From NCBI RefSeq assembly GCF_019679435.2, contig NZ_CP139781.1:1860001-1924000 (forward strand): a stretch of 64,000 bases of DNA, written 5' to 3'. The translations under genes and the position numbers were made by a program. This document shows positions 56,307 through 64,000 of this stretch, in pieces. The notes beneath the pieces are model-generated. The model searched no databases and was not told where the DNA came from. It worked only from the letters and a program-made list of their open reading frames with translations. Each line of letters begins with the position of its first letter. Position 1 is the stretch's first letter. The DNA comes from Actomonas aquatica (GTDB taxonomy: Bacteria > Verrucomicrobiota > Verrucomicrobiia > Opitutales > Opitutaceae).

Positions 56307-57218
56307 TCACGCACTCAAACGCCGCGCCAACTCCACCGCCCGCGTAAAACTCGTCGCGCTCGCCACGCCCCGCCCGGCGATGCCAAACGCCGTGCCGTGG
56401 TCCGGACTCGTGCGCACAAACGGCAGCCCCAACGTCACATTCACCGCGTTGTCGAAATCGATCGTTTTGAGCGGCGCCAACCCTTGGTCGTGATACATCG
56501 CCACCACCGCATCAAACTCCCCGCGTAGTGCGCGCCCGAATACAGTATCCCCCGGCAACGCCCGCGACAGGCCGGGCAACTCCGCCCGCAGTCCGTCCAA
56601 GGTCGGATCGATCACCGCCTGCTCCTCTCCGCCCAACAAACCGTCCTCGCCCGCGTGGGGATTGAGGCCGCACACCGCCACCCGCGGCGTCGCGATGCCA
56701 TCGGCCGCGCACAAGTGCACCGCCGCGCGCACCGCGCGTTCGATCGCCGCCGGCGTCAGCGCTGCACTCACCGCCGTGAGCGGCACATGCCACGTGGCCA
56801 GCACCACCCGCAGTTGATCACTGCGAAACCCCATCACCGGCTCCCCGCCCCACGACTCTGCAAAAAACTCCGTCTGGCCCGGATGCTGATAACCGACCGC
56901 CGCCAGTTGCGCTTTGCTCACCGGTCCGGTCACCACCCCCGCAAAACGTCCACTCACACATCCCTCCGCCGCCACGCGCATCGCCTCCCAAGCCGCCCGT
57001 GCGCCCGCCGCCTCCGGTTGTCCCGGCACCGCGACATGATCGTCCGCCCCCACCGCGATACGCCCGACTCCCGCCGGCAGACTCTCCAACCACCGCGCCG
57101 GCCCCAGCACCGTCACTGCGCCGGTGGCCACGTCATCCGGATGCTCCGCCAGCCAACGCGCAATGATTTCCGGGCCCACGCCCGCCGGGTCTCCGCAAGT
57201 GAACGCCAGCGGCTTCAA
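56307..57218 (-). CDS. pdxA: 4-hydroxythreonine-4-phosphate dehydrogenase PdxA
   Basis: A 303-residue PdxA of the DXP-dependent pyridoxal phosphate pathway. It opens with TCGDPAGVGPEI, and has GPVSKAQL, GYQHPGQTEFFAE, CGLNPHAGEDGLLG and MYHDQGLAPLKTI with metal-ligand His and Asp residues; the end GTAFGIAGRG is typical. The start codon is TTG 57218, overlapping the lpxA stop as TTGA; no ATG or GTG fits the conserved N-terminus. The pairing with lpxA echoes other Gram-negative clusters and suggests coupled translation. Confidence 0.95.
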   Translation of the reverse strand: MKPLAFTCGDPAGVGPEIIARWLAEHPDDVATGAVTVLGPARWLESLPAGVGRIAVGADDHVAVPGQPEAAGARAAWEAMRVAAEGCVSGRFAGVVTGPVSKAQLAAVGYQHPGQTEFFAESWGGEPVMGFRSDQLRVVLATWHVPLTAVSAALTPAAIERAVRAAVHLCAADGIATPRVAVCGLNPHAGEDGLLGGEEQAVIDPTLDGLRAELPGLSRALPGDTVFGRALRGEFDAVVAMYHDQGLAPLKTIDFDNAVNVTLGLPFVRTSPDHGTAFGIAGRGVASATSFTRAVELARRLSA

Positions 57219-57973
57219 GCGTCGTCCCCTCCGTCATCCCGCCCGCGCCGCGGCCGCGCGATGGGCCGTTTCCCGCCCGTGGTAAAGAACTCCAAAAACG
57301 TGCGGGCCTGTTCCGACGACACATCCGGCAACAACTCCGCCGCGACCGTGCGCATGTTGCCGGTCGGCCGCATCACCGCCCGATAGGCGTCCTTCAGTTC
57401 GCGGATCACCTCCCGCGGCCAACCGCGTCGCTTCAACCCCACCACATTTAGCCCCGCCACCACGCTGCGATCGGCCACCATGCAATACGGCGGCACGTCA
57501 CCCGTGATCGGCGACACGCCGCCGATCATCGCCACCGGGCCGATCCGGCAGAATTGATGCACCGCCGCATTCCCGCCGATGAAACTGAACGCGCCCACCT
57601 CCACGTGCCCGGCCAACAACGCGCCGTTCGCCAGGATGACATCATCGGCCACCTGCGCGTCGTGACCCGCATGAGAATTGGCCATAAAAAAACACCGCGC
57701 CCCGATCGACGTGACTGCGTCTTCGTGGATCGCCCGATTGAGCGTCACGCCTTCGCGCAACACCGTATCGGCGCCCACCTCCACCCAGGTCGGCGTCTCG
57801 CGCTTGAAGCCCAGATACTGCGGATCTCCCCCAATCACCGCCGTAGGATGCACCACCACCCGATCGCCCAGTCGCGCCCAGCGCGTGACCACCGCGCCCG
57901 GCATGACTTCAACGTCGACGCCCAACTGCGCCGCCGGATCCACGTGCGCGCCCGGATGTATCAATGTGCCCAT
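57215..57973 (-). CDS. lpxA: Acyl-ACP-UDP-GlcNAc O-acyltransferase LpxA
   Basis: A 252-residue left-handed beta-helix enzyme, the first step of lipid A synthesis. Hexapeptide repeats begin at IHPGAHVDPAAQLG. The catalytic His lies in MANSHAGHDAQVADD; GGDPQYLGFK and GNAAVHQFCRIGPVAMIGG are family blocks. The C-terminal helical part is shortened and ends with a basic/acidic tail (RPRRGRDDGGDDA). It shows that the cell makes lipopolysaccharide. Its TGA overlaps the TTG start of pdxA. Confidence 0.94.
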   Translation of the reverse strand: MGTLIHPGAHVDPAAQLGVDVEVMPGAVVTRWARLGDRVVVHPTAVIGGDPQYLGFKRETPTWVEVGADTVLREGVTLNRAIHEDAVTSIGARCFFMANSHAGHDAQVADDVILANGALLAGHVEVGAFSFIGGNAAVHQFCRIGPVAMIGGVSPITGDVPPYCMVADRSVVAGLNVVGLKRRGWPREVIRELKDAYRAVMRPTGNMRTVAAELLPDVSSEQARTFLEFFTTGGKRPIARPRRGRDDGGDDA

Positions 57974-58158
57974 GACAACGAGGGTGTGATTCGAAAATCC
58001 GCAGTGTCAACGTGGGCGGAAAGGAGGGTTCGCGCAAGGCGACGGCGACGGAGGTGGCCGTTGGAGGCCATGCCGTTGCCGGCAACACAGCGCCAACGCT
58101 TCTTGCCGCCCACCATCAGGCCAACAGCGGTGGCACTGCGTGTTTTGGAATTACGCCC

Positions 58159-58779
58159 TCAATGCTTGGCCCGCCGGTCGCCCGTCAAGAGATCCAGTTG
58201 GCCGTCGCGCAACAGGTCGTAGTTTTTCAGGATGCGCAGCACCTGCAGCGTATCGCTTTTGCGGTAGTTGCGGTTCACCTCAACCTTGTCGATCAGGTCG
58301 AGCAACATGGCCCGAAAGGAGATGATGCCGTCCACCCCACGCTCCTGCAGTAAGGCCACACTCTGCGAGCGATACGGCTCCTGCGTCGGCAGCCCGGGCA
58401 GCACCAAAATCTTCGCAGGCTCATCTTCGCTCTCCTCGGTTTCCTCCGCCGGAAACAACCGGTGCACCTCCTTCACCACCTCCTCCTCGAGGAAACGCAA
58501 AATCTCCGGCGACCCACGCAGCGTGCCCGCCGAGAACACACCCGTGTGCCACGGTTTCACCGCCACCACCGCGCGGTGCACGTAGGGCAACTCCGACGAA
58601 AACAAAAAGAAGTCCGCCTTCCGCCGACTGCGTCGCCACGCCGGATTGTAGACCAGCAAATCGATCTCCTCCTCCGAATGCTTCTTGCGCGACTGCACCT
58701 GGTATTTGCGCACCTGCCGCACGAGGAAGCCGTTCTGCTCAAAATACTCGCGCACAATGCCTTCGTCGATCGCCGACAT
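58159..58779 (-). CDS. Conserved hypothetical protein, nuclease-fold-like
   Basis: A 206-residue soluble protein. The order EEIDLLVYNP...VVAVKPWHT resembles the E-(x)-D...(E/x)-x-K core of PD-(D/E)XK nucleases, with an N-terminal helix ending in FLVRQVRKYQ. The second half is helical and basic. Nuclease activity is only a suggestion; no neighbour supports it. It precedes lpxA by about 185 bases and follows aroB by about 105. Confidence 0.6.
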   Translation of the reverse strand: MSAIDEGIVREYFEQNGFLVRQVRKYQVQSRKKHSEEEIDLLVYNPAWRRSRRKADFFLFSSELPYVHRAVVAVKPWHTGVFSAGTLRGSPEILRFLEEEVVKEVHRLFPAEETEESEDEPAKILVLPGLPTQEPYRSQSVALLQERGVDGIISFRAMLLDLIDKVEVNRNYRKSDTLQVLRILKNYDLLRDGQLDLLTGDRRAKH

Positions 58780-58850
58780 GCCTGCACTTTAAAAGCACCT
58801 GTTCGGCAAACACACGCTCGAAACGTGGCCGAGGCCCCCTGCCCACCAAT

Positions 58851-58878
58851 CCAAAATCGAGAATCAAAAATCGAAAAT
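58851..58878. repeat. 28-bp dispersed repeat, aroB copy
   Basis: Identical over 28 bases to 29433-29460 and in the same orientation on the plus strand. Here it lies six bases beyond the aroB stop codon, in the spacer before the nuclease-like gene. Confidence 0.75.
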
Positions 58879-58884
58879 CTAACC

Positions 58885-59970
58885 TCACTCGGCGCCCACT
58901 TCACGCCAAACCGATCGCACCAGCTCCGTGTCCACGTCATCGCGCGTCACCGCCGTGCCGATCGCTTCCAGCACCACAAAACGCAACCGGCCCGCTCGCA
59001 CCTTCTTGTCCTGCGCCATCGCTGCCAAGAGCGCGTCGAGCGCGATCGGTTCTCGCAACCGCACCGGCAGCGCATGCGCCGCCACCGTCGCCTCCACACT
59101 CGCCACCACCTCGTCGCCCACCAGACCCAGCGCCCGCGACAAGCGCGCCGCCGCCACCAGACCGACCGCGACCGCCTCGCCATGCAGGTAGGCTCCGTAA
59201 CCCGCGACCTTCTCGATCGCATGGCCAAAGGTGTGGCCGAGGTTCAGCAGCGCCCGCCCGCCCGACTTGGCCGTTTCAAATTCGTCCGCTTCCACCACCC
59301 GCGCTTTCGCCGCGCAACAGCGCCGCACCACCGCGGCCAGCGTCTCACTCTCCACCGTCAAAGGCGTCGCCGCCAGATCCGCATACAGCTCCGCGTCGCC
59401 CAACAGGCCATACTTGATGACCTCCGCCATGCCCGCCGCAAACTCGCGCGGCGGCAGCGTGCTCAACACGCCCGTCGCCACATACACCGCTTGAGGCTGA
59501 TGAAACGCACCAACCAGGTTTTTGCCCGCCGCCAGATTGATGCCGGTCTTGCCGCCCACCGAGCTGTCGACCATCGCCAGCAGCGTCGTCGGCACCTGAT
59601 AAAACGCCACACCGCGCAAATAACTCGCCGCCGCAAAGCCTGCCAGATCGCCCACCACCCCGCCGCCAAACGCGACCACCACGCCGCCGCGATCCAGCCG
59701 CTGCGCCGCCAAAAACTCCCACACTTCGGCGATCACTCGGGCCGACTTCGCGCCCTCGCCCGCCTCCACCACAAACTGCGGCGCATCGCCCAACATCGCC
59801 GCCAAGACCGCGCTCTGCGCCTGCGCCACGCGCCGATCGGTGATCACCGCCACCTTACGCCCAGCCGCGTGCAAACGCTTCACCTCGGCCGCCACCTCAC
59901 GCGCCAATTCGGCCCCAAACACGATGGGGTAGCTGCGGTCGCCCAGATTGACGGTGAGTTGTTCAACCAT
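58885..59970 (-). CDS. aroB: 3-dehydroquinate synthase
   Basis: A 361-residue AroB, second step of the shikimate pathway. NAD-binding GGGVVGDLAGF, substrate motif VPTTLLAMVDSSVGGKTGIN and zinc ligands Glu (AEVIKYGLL), His (LNLGHTFGHAIE) and a late His (YLHGEAVAVG) are present. Length is typical. ATG 59970 lies in the spacer of about 209 bases shared with the divergent adhesin gene. Chorismate produced downstream could be a substrate for the RidA/FkbO-like protein at 36.5 kb, but this link is speculative. Confidence 0.95.
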   Translation of the reverse strand: MVEQLTVNLGDRSYPIVFGAELAREVAAEVKRLHAAGRKVAVITDRRVAQAQSAVLAAMLGDAPQFVVEAGEGAKSARVIAEVWEFLAAQRLDRGGVVVAFGGGVVGDLAGFAAASYLRGVAFYQVPTTLLAMVDSSVGGKTGINLAAGKNLVGAFHQPQAVYVATGVLSTLPPREFAAGMAEVIKYGLLGDAELYADLAATPLTVESETLAAVVRRCCAAKARVVEADEFETAKSGGRALLNLGHTFGHAIEKVAGYGAYLHGEAVAVGLVAAARLSRALGLVGDEVVASVEATVAAHALPVRLREPIALDALLAAMAQDKKVRAGRLRFVVLEAIGTAVTRDDVDTELVRSVWREVGAE

Positions 59971-60093
59971 AAGAGCGCGGTTAAAGCCCGCCGCCGCCGC
60001 GCGGTCAACCCACGCGTCACCCGCCTCCCCCTACGCCAAACGGACCCGCCGCTTACGTAAGCTCGCACCCGTTTTCGCATTTTTTTGACAGGA

Positions 60094-60114
60094 ATCTGCC
60101 AGCAACTGGCAGAT
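60094..60114. promoter_or_regulatory. Perfect 9-bp dyad before the giant surface-protein gene
   Basis: ATCTGCCAG and CTGGCAGAT are perfect inverted arms around CAA, 66 bases before the ATG of the surface-protein gene and just after a run of seven T. It may be an operator or a 5'-leader hairpin. It does not fit a terminator for either strand because no T-run follows the stem in either direction. Confidence 0.5.
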
Positions 60115-60179
60115 CCACTCGCCATGGGGATTTCTACGCATCACGTTCCGGGCTTCCTCCCTAATCATCAGTTCCTGAA

Positions 60180-63100
60180 ATGATCGCGCCAACTTTCTCT
60201 ACTGCTCATCCGCGTCGCATTGGCGTGACAGCGATTTGGGCCTGCGCGGTAACTGCTCTCTCCGCTCAAACCGACGTCGAACATCTCGGCGACGCGTCCT
60301 GGACCAATCCCGCCGGTTGGAGCACGGGCCAACTCCCCGGCAGTAGCGACACCGCCGTGCTCAACGCCGGCACCCTCACCGTCGACGGCGACTTCGCCAT
60401 CGATGCCCTCAAGATGAACGGCGGCACGCTGGCCGGAGAGTTCGACGCCGCCACCGACTCCATTACCCTGCTAGGCGGTCGCCAAGCCGCTTACTGGCGC
60501 AACGGCACCATTTCGAACATCACCCTCAACGTGGGCTCCGGGAGCCTGTTCGAGATCGATCACTCCAGCACCGCCACCAGCAGCGGCAGCATCTTCGTTT
60601 TCGATACCGAATCCATCATCGACTGGCTCGACGGTGACATCCTGCTCAACCAGGGCGGGGCCATTTCCAACTACGGCACCTGGTATGACAGTGCTGCCGG
60701 TAGTGGCGAAACCCACGCCGTGCGCACTACTTCCGGCGCCTCCGGCAGCGTCTCCAACGAGAGCGGCGCCACCTACGTCGCGCAGGGCGGCGGCACCACG
60801 CGCTTCGACGTCTCGTTCGACAACCAAGGTAGCCTCCAGGTCGACAGCGGCAGCACCGTCATCCTCAACGGCGGCGGCACCATGACCACCGACGGCACCA
60901 TGCTGGTGGCCGCTGGCGGCGAGCTGAAATTCGCCGACGACTATGCCATCACCGACGCCATCAAACTCCAGGGCGCCGGACAATACACCCTTTCCGGCGG
61001 CACCCTCAGCATGGCCGGCAACCTCGCCGCTCAGGATTTCCAGATCACCGGCGGCACCCTTAACGGCAGCGTCGCCTTCCTGGCCGGCGCCACCTGGACC
61101 GGCGGCACCATCGGCGCCGGGTTCACCACCAACGCCAGCGACTCGTCCTTCGTCATCGCCAATCCATCCGGCAATACCTTCAACGCCACCAGCTTCGTAA
61201 ACGCCGGCCAGGTTCTCTGGAACGACGGCGACATCCTGCTCTATCAGGATGCCACCCTCACCAACGGCGTCACGGGTTCCTGGCAGGACGACGCCGCCGG
61301 CGCTGGCGAGACCCACCAGATCCGCAGTCCTGATGCCTCCACCAACGCCGCCTTCACCAACCGCGGCACCTACTCGAAAAGCAGTGAGGGCACCACCCGC
61401 GTGTTGGTGCCGCTCGCCCTCGACTCCTCCGGCGTGGTTCAGGTCTATGCCGGCACCTTCATCATCGACGGCGGCGGTTACGCCAATACCGGCACCAGTT
61501 TCGACGTCGCCTCCGGGGCCACCCTGTCGATCCACTCCGACTTCGCCATCGACGACGCCAACGGCCTCCTCGGCGACGGGCAGGTCGCGCTCGATGACGG
61601 CAAACTCACCCTCAACGGCTTCGTCAGCGCGCCCGATTTCGCTATCAACGGCGGCATCCTCACCGGCGACCACACCTTCCTCGCCGGAGCCACCTGGGCC
61701 GGCGGTGAACTTCGCGACGGCGCCACTTACAACCAGCCGGGCTCGACCTTCAACCTCAACGACCCGACCGGCAATACGCTCAACAACCACTACCTCGATA
61801 GCTCCGGCACGATGGTATGGAACGACGGCGACATCCTCCTCAACGGCGACACCACCCTCTCCAATCAGGGCGACTTCAACGACGATGCCACCGCCTCCGG
61901 CGAATCGCACTCCATTCGCCGCTCCGATGCGTCCTCGCCCGCCTTCATCAATTACGCCGAGTCGACCTACAACAAAACTAGCGCCGGCACGACGCGCATG
62001 CAGGTCTACTTCAACCACAACAGCACCCTCAACATCTACGACGGCGTGTTCCGCCTCGAGGGCACCGGCGTGGCCTTCGAAAACACCACGCTCTTCGTCG
62101 ACAGCCCCGGCGAACTCGTCTTCGCCAGCGACTTCGAGTTGCAGGACGCGGGCAGCCTCTCCGGCGACGGCCTCGTGACCCTCGAATCCGGCACGCTCAA
62201 CACCGCCGGCGATATCGGCGTCGCCCGCTTCGACATCGTCGGCGGCACGCTCAGCGGCACCGTTGCCTTGCTGACCGACACCCAGTGGACCGGCGGCACC
62301 ATCGCCGCCAACCTCACCAATCAAACCACCGGCACGCTCACCATCGCCGATCCCACCGGCAACACTGTCGATGGCGGCACCCTCATCAACGAAGGCCAGG
62401 TCGAGTGGGACGACGGCGACATCCTGCTCAACAACACCGCCAGTATCACCAACCAATCCGGGGCCATCTGGACCGACGACGCCGCCGCCGCCGAACAGAC
62501 CCACACCATCCGTTCCTCCACCGCCACGCCCGCTTCCTTCACCAACGCCGGCACCTACGAAAAGGTGAACCTCGGCACCACCCGCATCGACGTCCCGTTC
62601 TACAACGAGGGCACGGTCGACATCTATGACGGCGTCCTCGATCTCGGTGCGGGCGGCAACGCCACCGATATCGCCGCCTTCAACGTCGGCGCCGGCTCGA
62701 AGCTCACCTTCTCCGCCGGCTACGATCTCACCGATGCCTCCAGCCTCCAGGGCGCTGGCGAAGTCTTCCTCACCGGCGGCACCCTCTACACCACCGGCAA
62801 CGTCGATGTCGGCAGCTTCAATCTCAACGGCGGCACCCTCATCGGCACCCTCACTTTCAACGAAGCCCTCTACTGGAACAACGGCACCCTCGGCACCGCC
62901 GGCAGCACCCACATCTCCAGCACCGGTGAACTCACCCTCGCCGACCCCACCGGCAACAGCCTCGACAACAATACCCTCATCATCGACGGCGTCGCCTACT
63001 GGCAGGACGGCGACATCATCCTCAACAACAGCTCCACCGCCACCACCTCCGTCGGCGCGGTCTGGCACGACCTCGCCACCGCCTCCGGCGAGACGCACAC

Positions 63101-64000
63101 CGTCCGCGTCAGCTCCGGCGACCCGACCTACTTCACCAACCTCGGCGACTACGTGAAGGACAGCGCCGGCGACACCCGCTTCGAAGTCGCCTTCAACAAC
63201 AGCGGCGCGGTCGACGTCAACGCCGGCCAACTCATCCTCGCTGGCGGCGGCTCCGCCACCAGCGGCGCCAGCTTCGATGTCGCCTCCGACGCCGCCTTGG
63301 TCGTGCGCGACGAGGAATATGTGATCAACGAAGCCGACGGTCTCACCGGCAGCGGCGCCCTCCAGCTCGAAAGCGGCGGCCTCTCGCTCAGCGGCACCCT
63401 CTCCGCCCTCGATTTCTCGATCACCGGCGGCGTGTTCTCCGGCTACTCCACCCTCGCCACCGACACCACCTGGTCCGGCGGCACCTTCGGCAACTACGGT
63501 TTCACCACCATCGCCCCCTCCGGCACCCTCACCCTCGCCAACCCCAGCAGCAACCGCTTCGAAGGCCACTCGGTCGAGAACTACGGCACCGTCCTCTGGA
63601 ACTCCGGCTCCCTCATCCTCAACGACTACGCCGGACTCACCAACTACGGCACCGTCACCGAACAGACCGGCACCAACAACGCCGTCTATTCCTCCTCCCA
63701 GTTTGGCGACGGCTACTTCACCAACAACGAGGGCGGCCTCTTCGAAAAGACCAGCGACACCAACACCGACTTTGAGCTCTACTTCCTCAACTACGGCGAC
63801 GTGTCCGTGACCGCCGGCGAACTCCGCCTCAAAGCCGGTGGCTACATCGAATCCGGTTCGACCATCGACGTCGCCAGCGGCGCCGCCGTCGTCTACCGCG
63901 ATTCCGCCAACTTCACCATCGTCGATGCCGCCAGCCTCACCGGCGCCGGCACCCACCAGGTGACCGACACCACCGTCATGTTCGATGGCGAGCTCAGCGC
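60180..64000 (+). CDS. Giant repetitive autotransporter-like surface protein, 3' end outside window
   Basis: From ATG 60180 the frame stays open to the window edge: about 1273 residues without a stop. A signal peptide (TAIWACAVTALSAQ, cleavage near residue 30) leads into a beta-helix-like passenger made of about 198-residue repeats. Each repeat contains W.DGDILLN, GETHxIR, GTTRxxV, FDVASGA and ATWxGGT; Cys is absent and Gly, Ala, Ser, Thr and Asn dominate. It is probably a secreted adhesin or autotransporter; the C-terminal translocator or anchor must lie beyond 64000. The reverse strand's 1161-codon frame is a compositional shadow. Confidence 0.8.
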   Translation, partial: MIAPTFSTAHPRRIGVTAIWACAVTALSAQTDVEHLGDASWTNPAGWSTGQLPGSSDTAVLNAGTLTVDGDFAIDALKMNGGTLAGEFDAATDSITLLGGRQAAYWRNGTISNITLNVGSGSLFEIDHSSTATSSGSIFVFDTESIIDWLDGDILLNQGGAISNYGTWYDSAAGSGETHAVRTTSGASGSVSNESGATYVAQGGGTTRFDVSFDNQGSLQVDSGSTVILNGGGTMTTDGTMLVAAGGELKFADDYAITDAIKLQGAGQYTLSGGTLSMAGNLAAQDFQITGGTLNGSVAFLAGATWTGGTIGAGFTTNASDSSFVIANPSGNTFNATSFVNAGQVLWNDGDILLYQDATLTNGVTGSWQDDAAGAGETHQIRSPDASTNAAFTNRGTYSKSSEGTTRVLVPLALDSSGVVQVYAGTFIIDGGGYANTGTSFDVASGATLSIHSDFAIDDANGLLGDGQVALDDGKLTLNGFVSAPDFAINGGILTGDHTFLAGATWAGGELRDGATYNQPGSTFNLNDPTGNTLNNHYLDSSGTMVWNDGDILLNGDTTLSNQGDFNDDATASGESHSIRRSDASSPAFINYAESTYNKTSAGTTRMQVYFNHNSTLNIYDGVFRLEGTGVAFENTTLFVDSPGELVFASDFELQDAGSLSGDGLVTLESGTLNTAGDIGVARFDIVGGTLSGTVALLTDTQWTGGTIAANLTNQTTGTLTIADPTGNTVDGGTLINEGQVEWDDGDILLNNTASITNQSGAIWTDDAAAAEQTHTIRSSTATPASFTNAGTYEKVNLGTTRIDVPFYNEGTVDIYDGVLDLGAGGNATDIAAFNVGAGSKLTFSAGYDLTDASSLQGAGEVFLTGGTLYTTGNVDVGSFNLNGGTLIGTLTFNEALYWNNGTLGTAGSTHISSTGELTLADPTGNSLDNNTLIIDGVAYWQDGDIILNNSSTATTSVGAVWHDLATASGETHTVRVSSGDPTYFTNLGDYVKDSAGDTRFEVAFNNSGAVDVNAGQLILAGGGSATSGASFDVASDAALVVRDEEYVINEADGLTGSGALQLESGGLSLSGTLSALDFSITGGVFSGYSTLATDTTWSGGTFGNYGFTTIAPSGTLTLANPSSNRFEGHSVENYGTVLWNSGSLILNDYAGLTNYGTVTEQTGTNNAVYSSSQFGDGYFTNNEGGLFEKTSDTNTDFELYFLNYGDVSVTAGELRLKAGGYIESGSTIDVASGAAVVYRDSANFTIVDAASLTGAGTHQVTDTTVMFDGELS
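60624..64000 (+). repeat. Tandem ~594-bp coding repeats (six or more units)
   Basis: The W.DGDI core recurs at 60624, 61218, 61818, 62406, 63000 and 63597, giving periods of 594, 600, 588, 594 and 597 bases. All are multiples of three, so units keep frame. The fifth core reads W.DGDII and the sixth is degenerate (WNSGSLILN). The series appears to continue past the window. Confidence 0.8.

Noticed and set aside
60094..60114. Dyad considered as a terminator
   Set aside because: The T-run lies before the stem on the plus strand, and the minus strand has A residues after it.
60471..63956. 1161-codon open frame on the minus strand
   Set aside because: It is antisense to the repetitive surface-protein gene. 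Its composition (Gly, Val, Ala, Glu, Asp only) mirrors GCC/ACC/GGC-rich codons of the plus strand, and it has no domain or start signal.

Overview
The window is high-GC, gene-dense bacterial DNA. LpxA indicates a Gram-negative envelope. The gene content (an ASPIC/UnbV protein, planctomycete/verrucomicrobial-type cytochromes, secreted proteins ending in a duplicated propeller-like domain, SufBCD-SufT behind a Fur-like gene, a K+-type pyrophosphatase) suggests Verrucomicrobiota, most likely the Opitutales/Opitutaceae. That placement is from memory of families; no search was run. No tRNA, rRNA, CRISPR array or intact transposase was seen.

Layout. 1-8.5 kb: LytS-type sensor kinase, a secreted FG-GAP protein, two tandem DUF3857/transglutaminase-like proteins (one with an intact triad, one without) and an unknown protein. 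8.6-27.9 kb: mostly plus-strand housekeeping and accessory genes (pyrophosphatase, two membrane glycosyltransferases, UvrD-type helicase, DUF4256, an Ig-like surface protein, M20 amidohydrolase, alpha/beta hydrolase, thioredoxin reductase, creatininase, aldo/keto reductase, chemoreceptor). 28.1-33.0 kb: a Fur-like regulator with a clear dyad operator, followed by sufC-sufB-sufD-sufT and a terminator. 33-36.5 kb: a repeat-rich gap, a BNR-type secreted protein, a lipoprotein and a small unknown protein. 36.5-45.7 kb: a minus-strand operon of six overlapping genes (diheme cytochrome, two propeller/multiheme proteins, two FGE-fold proteins, one RidA/FkbO-like protein). 45.9-60 kb: GntP permease, a ClpP, infC-amidase-crcB-TIGR03790, an A-type Fe-S carrier, an ECF sigma pair, DraT-DraG, LpxA-PdxA, a nuclease-like unknown and AroB. 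60.2-64 kb: the start of a giant repetitive surface protein that runs off the window.

How genes work together. SufBCD-T with the A-type carrier should build Fe-S clusters under control of the Fur-like protein. DraT/DraG form a reversible ADP-ribosylation pair that normally controls nitrogenase, so the genome may hold nif genes outside this window. The six-gene cytochrome/FGE-like/RidA-like operon is the best candidate for an undescribed system: its components are almost all exported, redox-active or of modification-enzyme folds, and nearly every junction is a 4-bp start/stop overlap.

Start codons were chosen by signal peptide, family alignment and overlap, because Shine-Dalgarno sequences are weak in most genes here.
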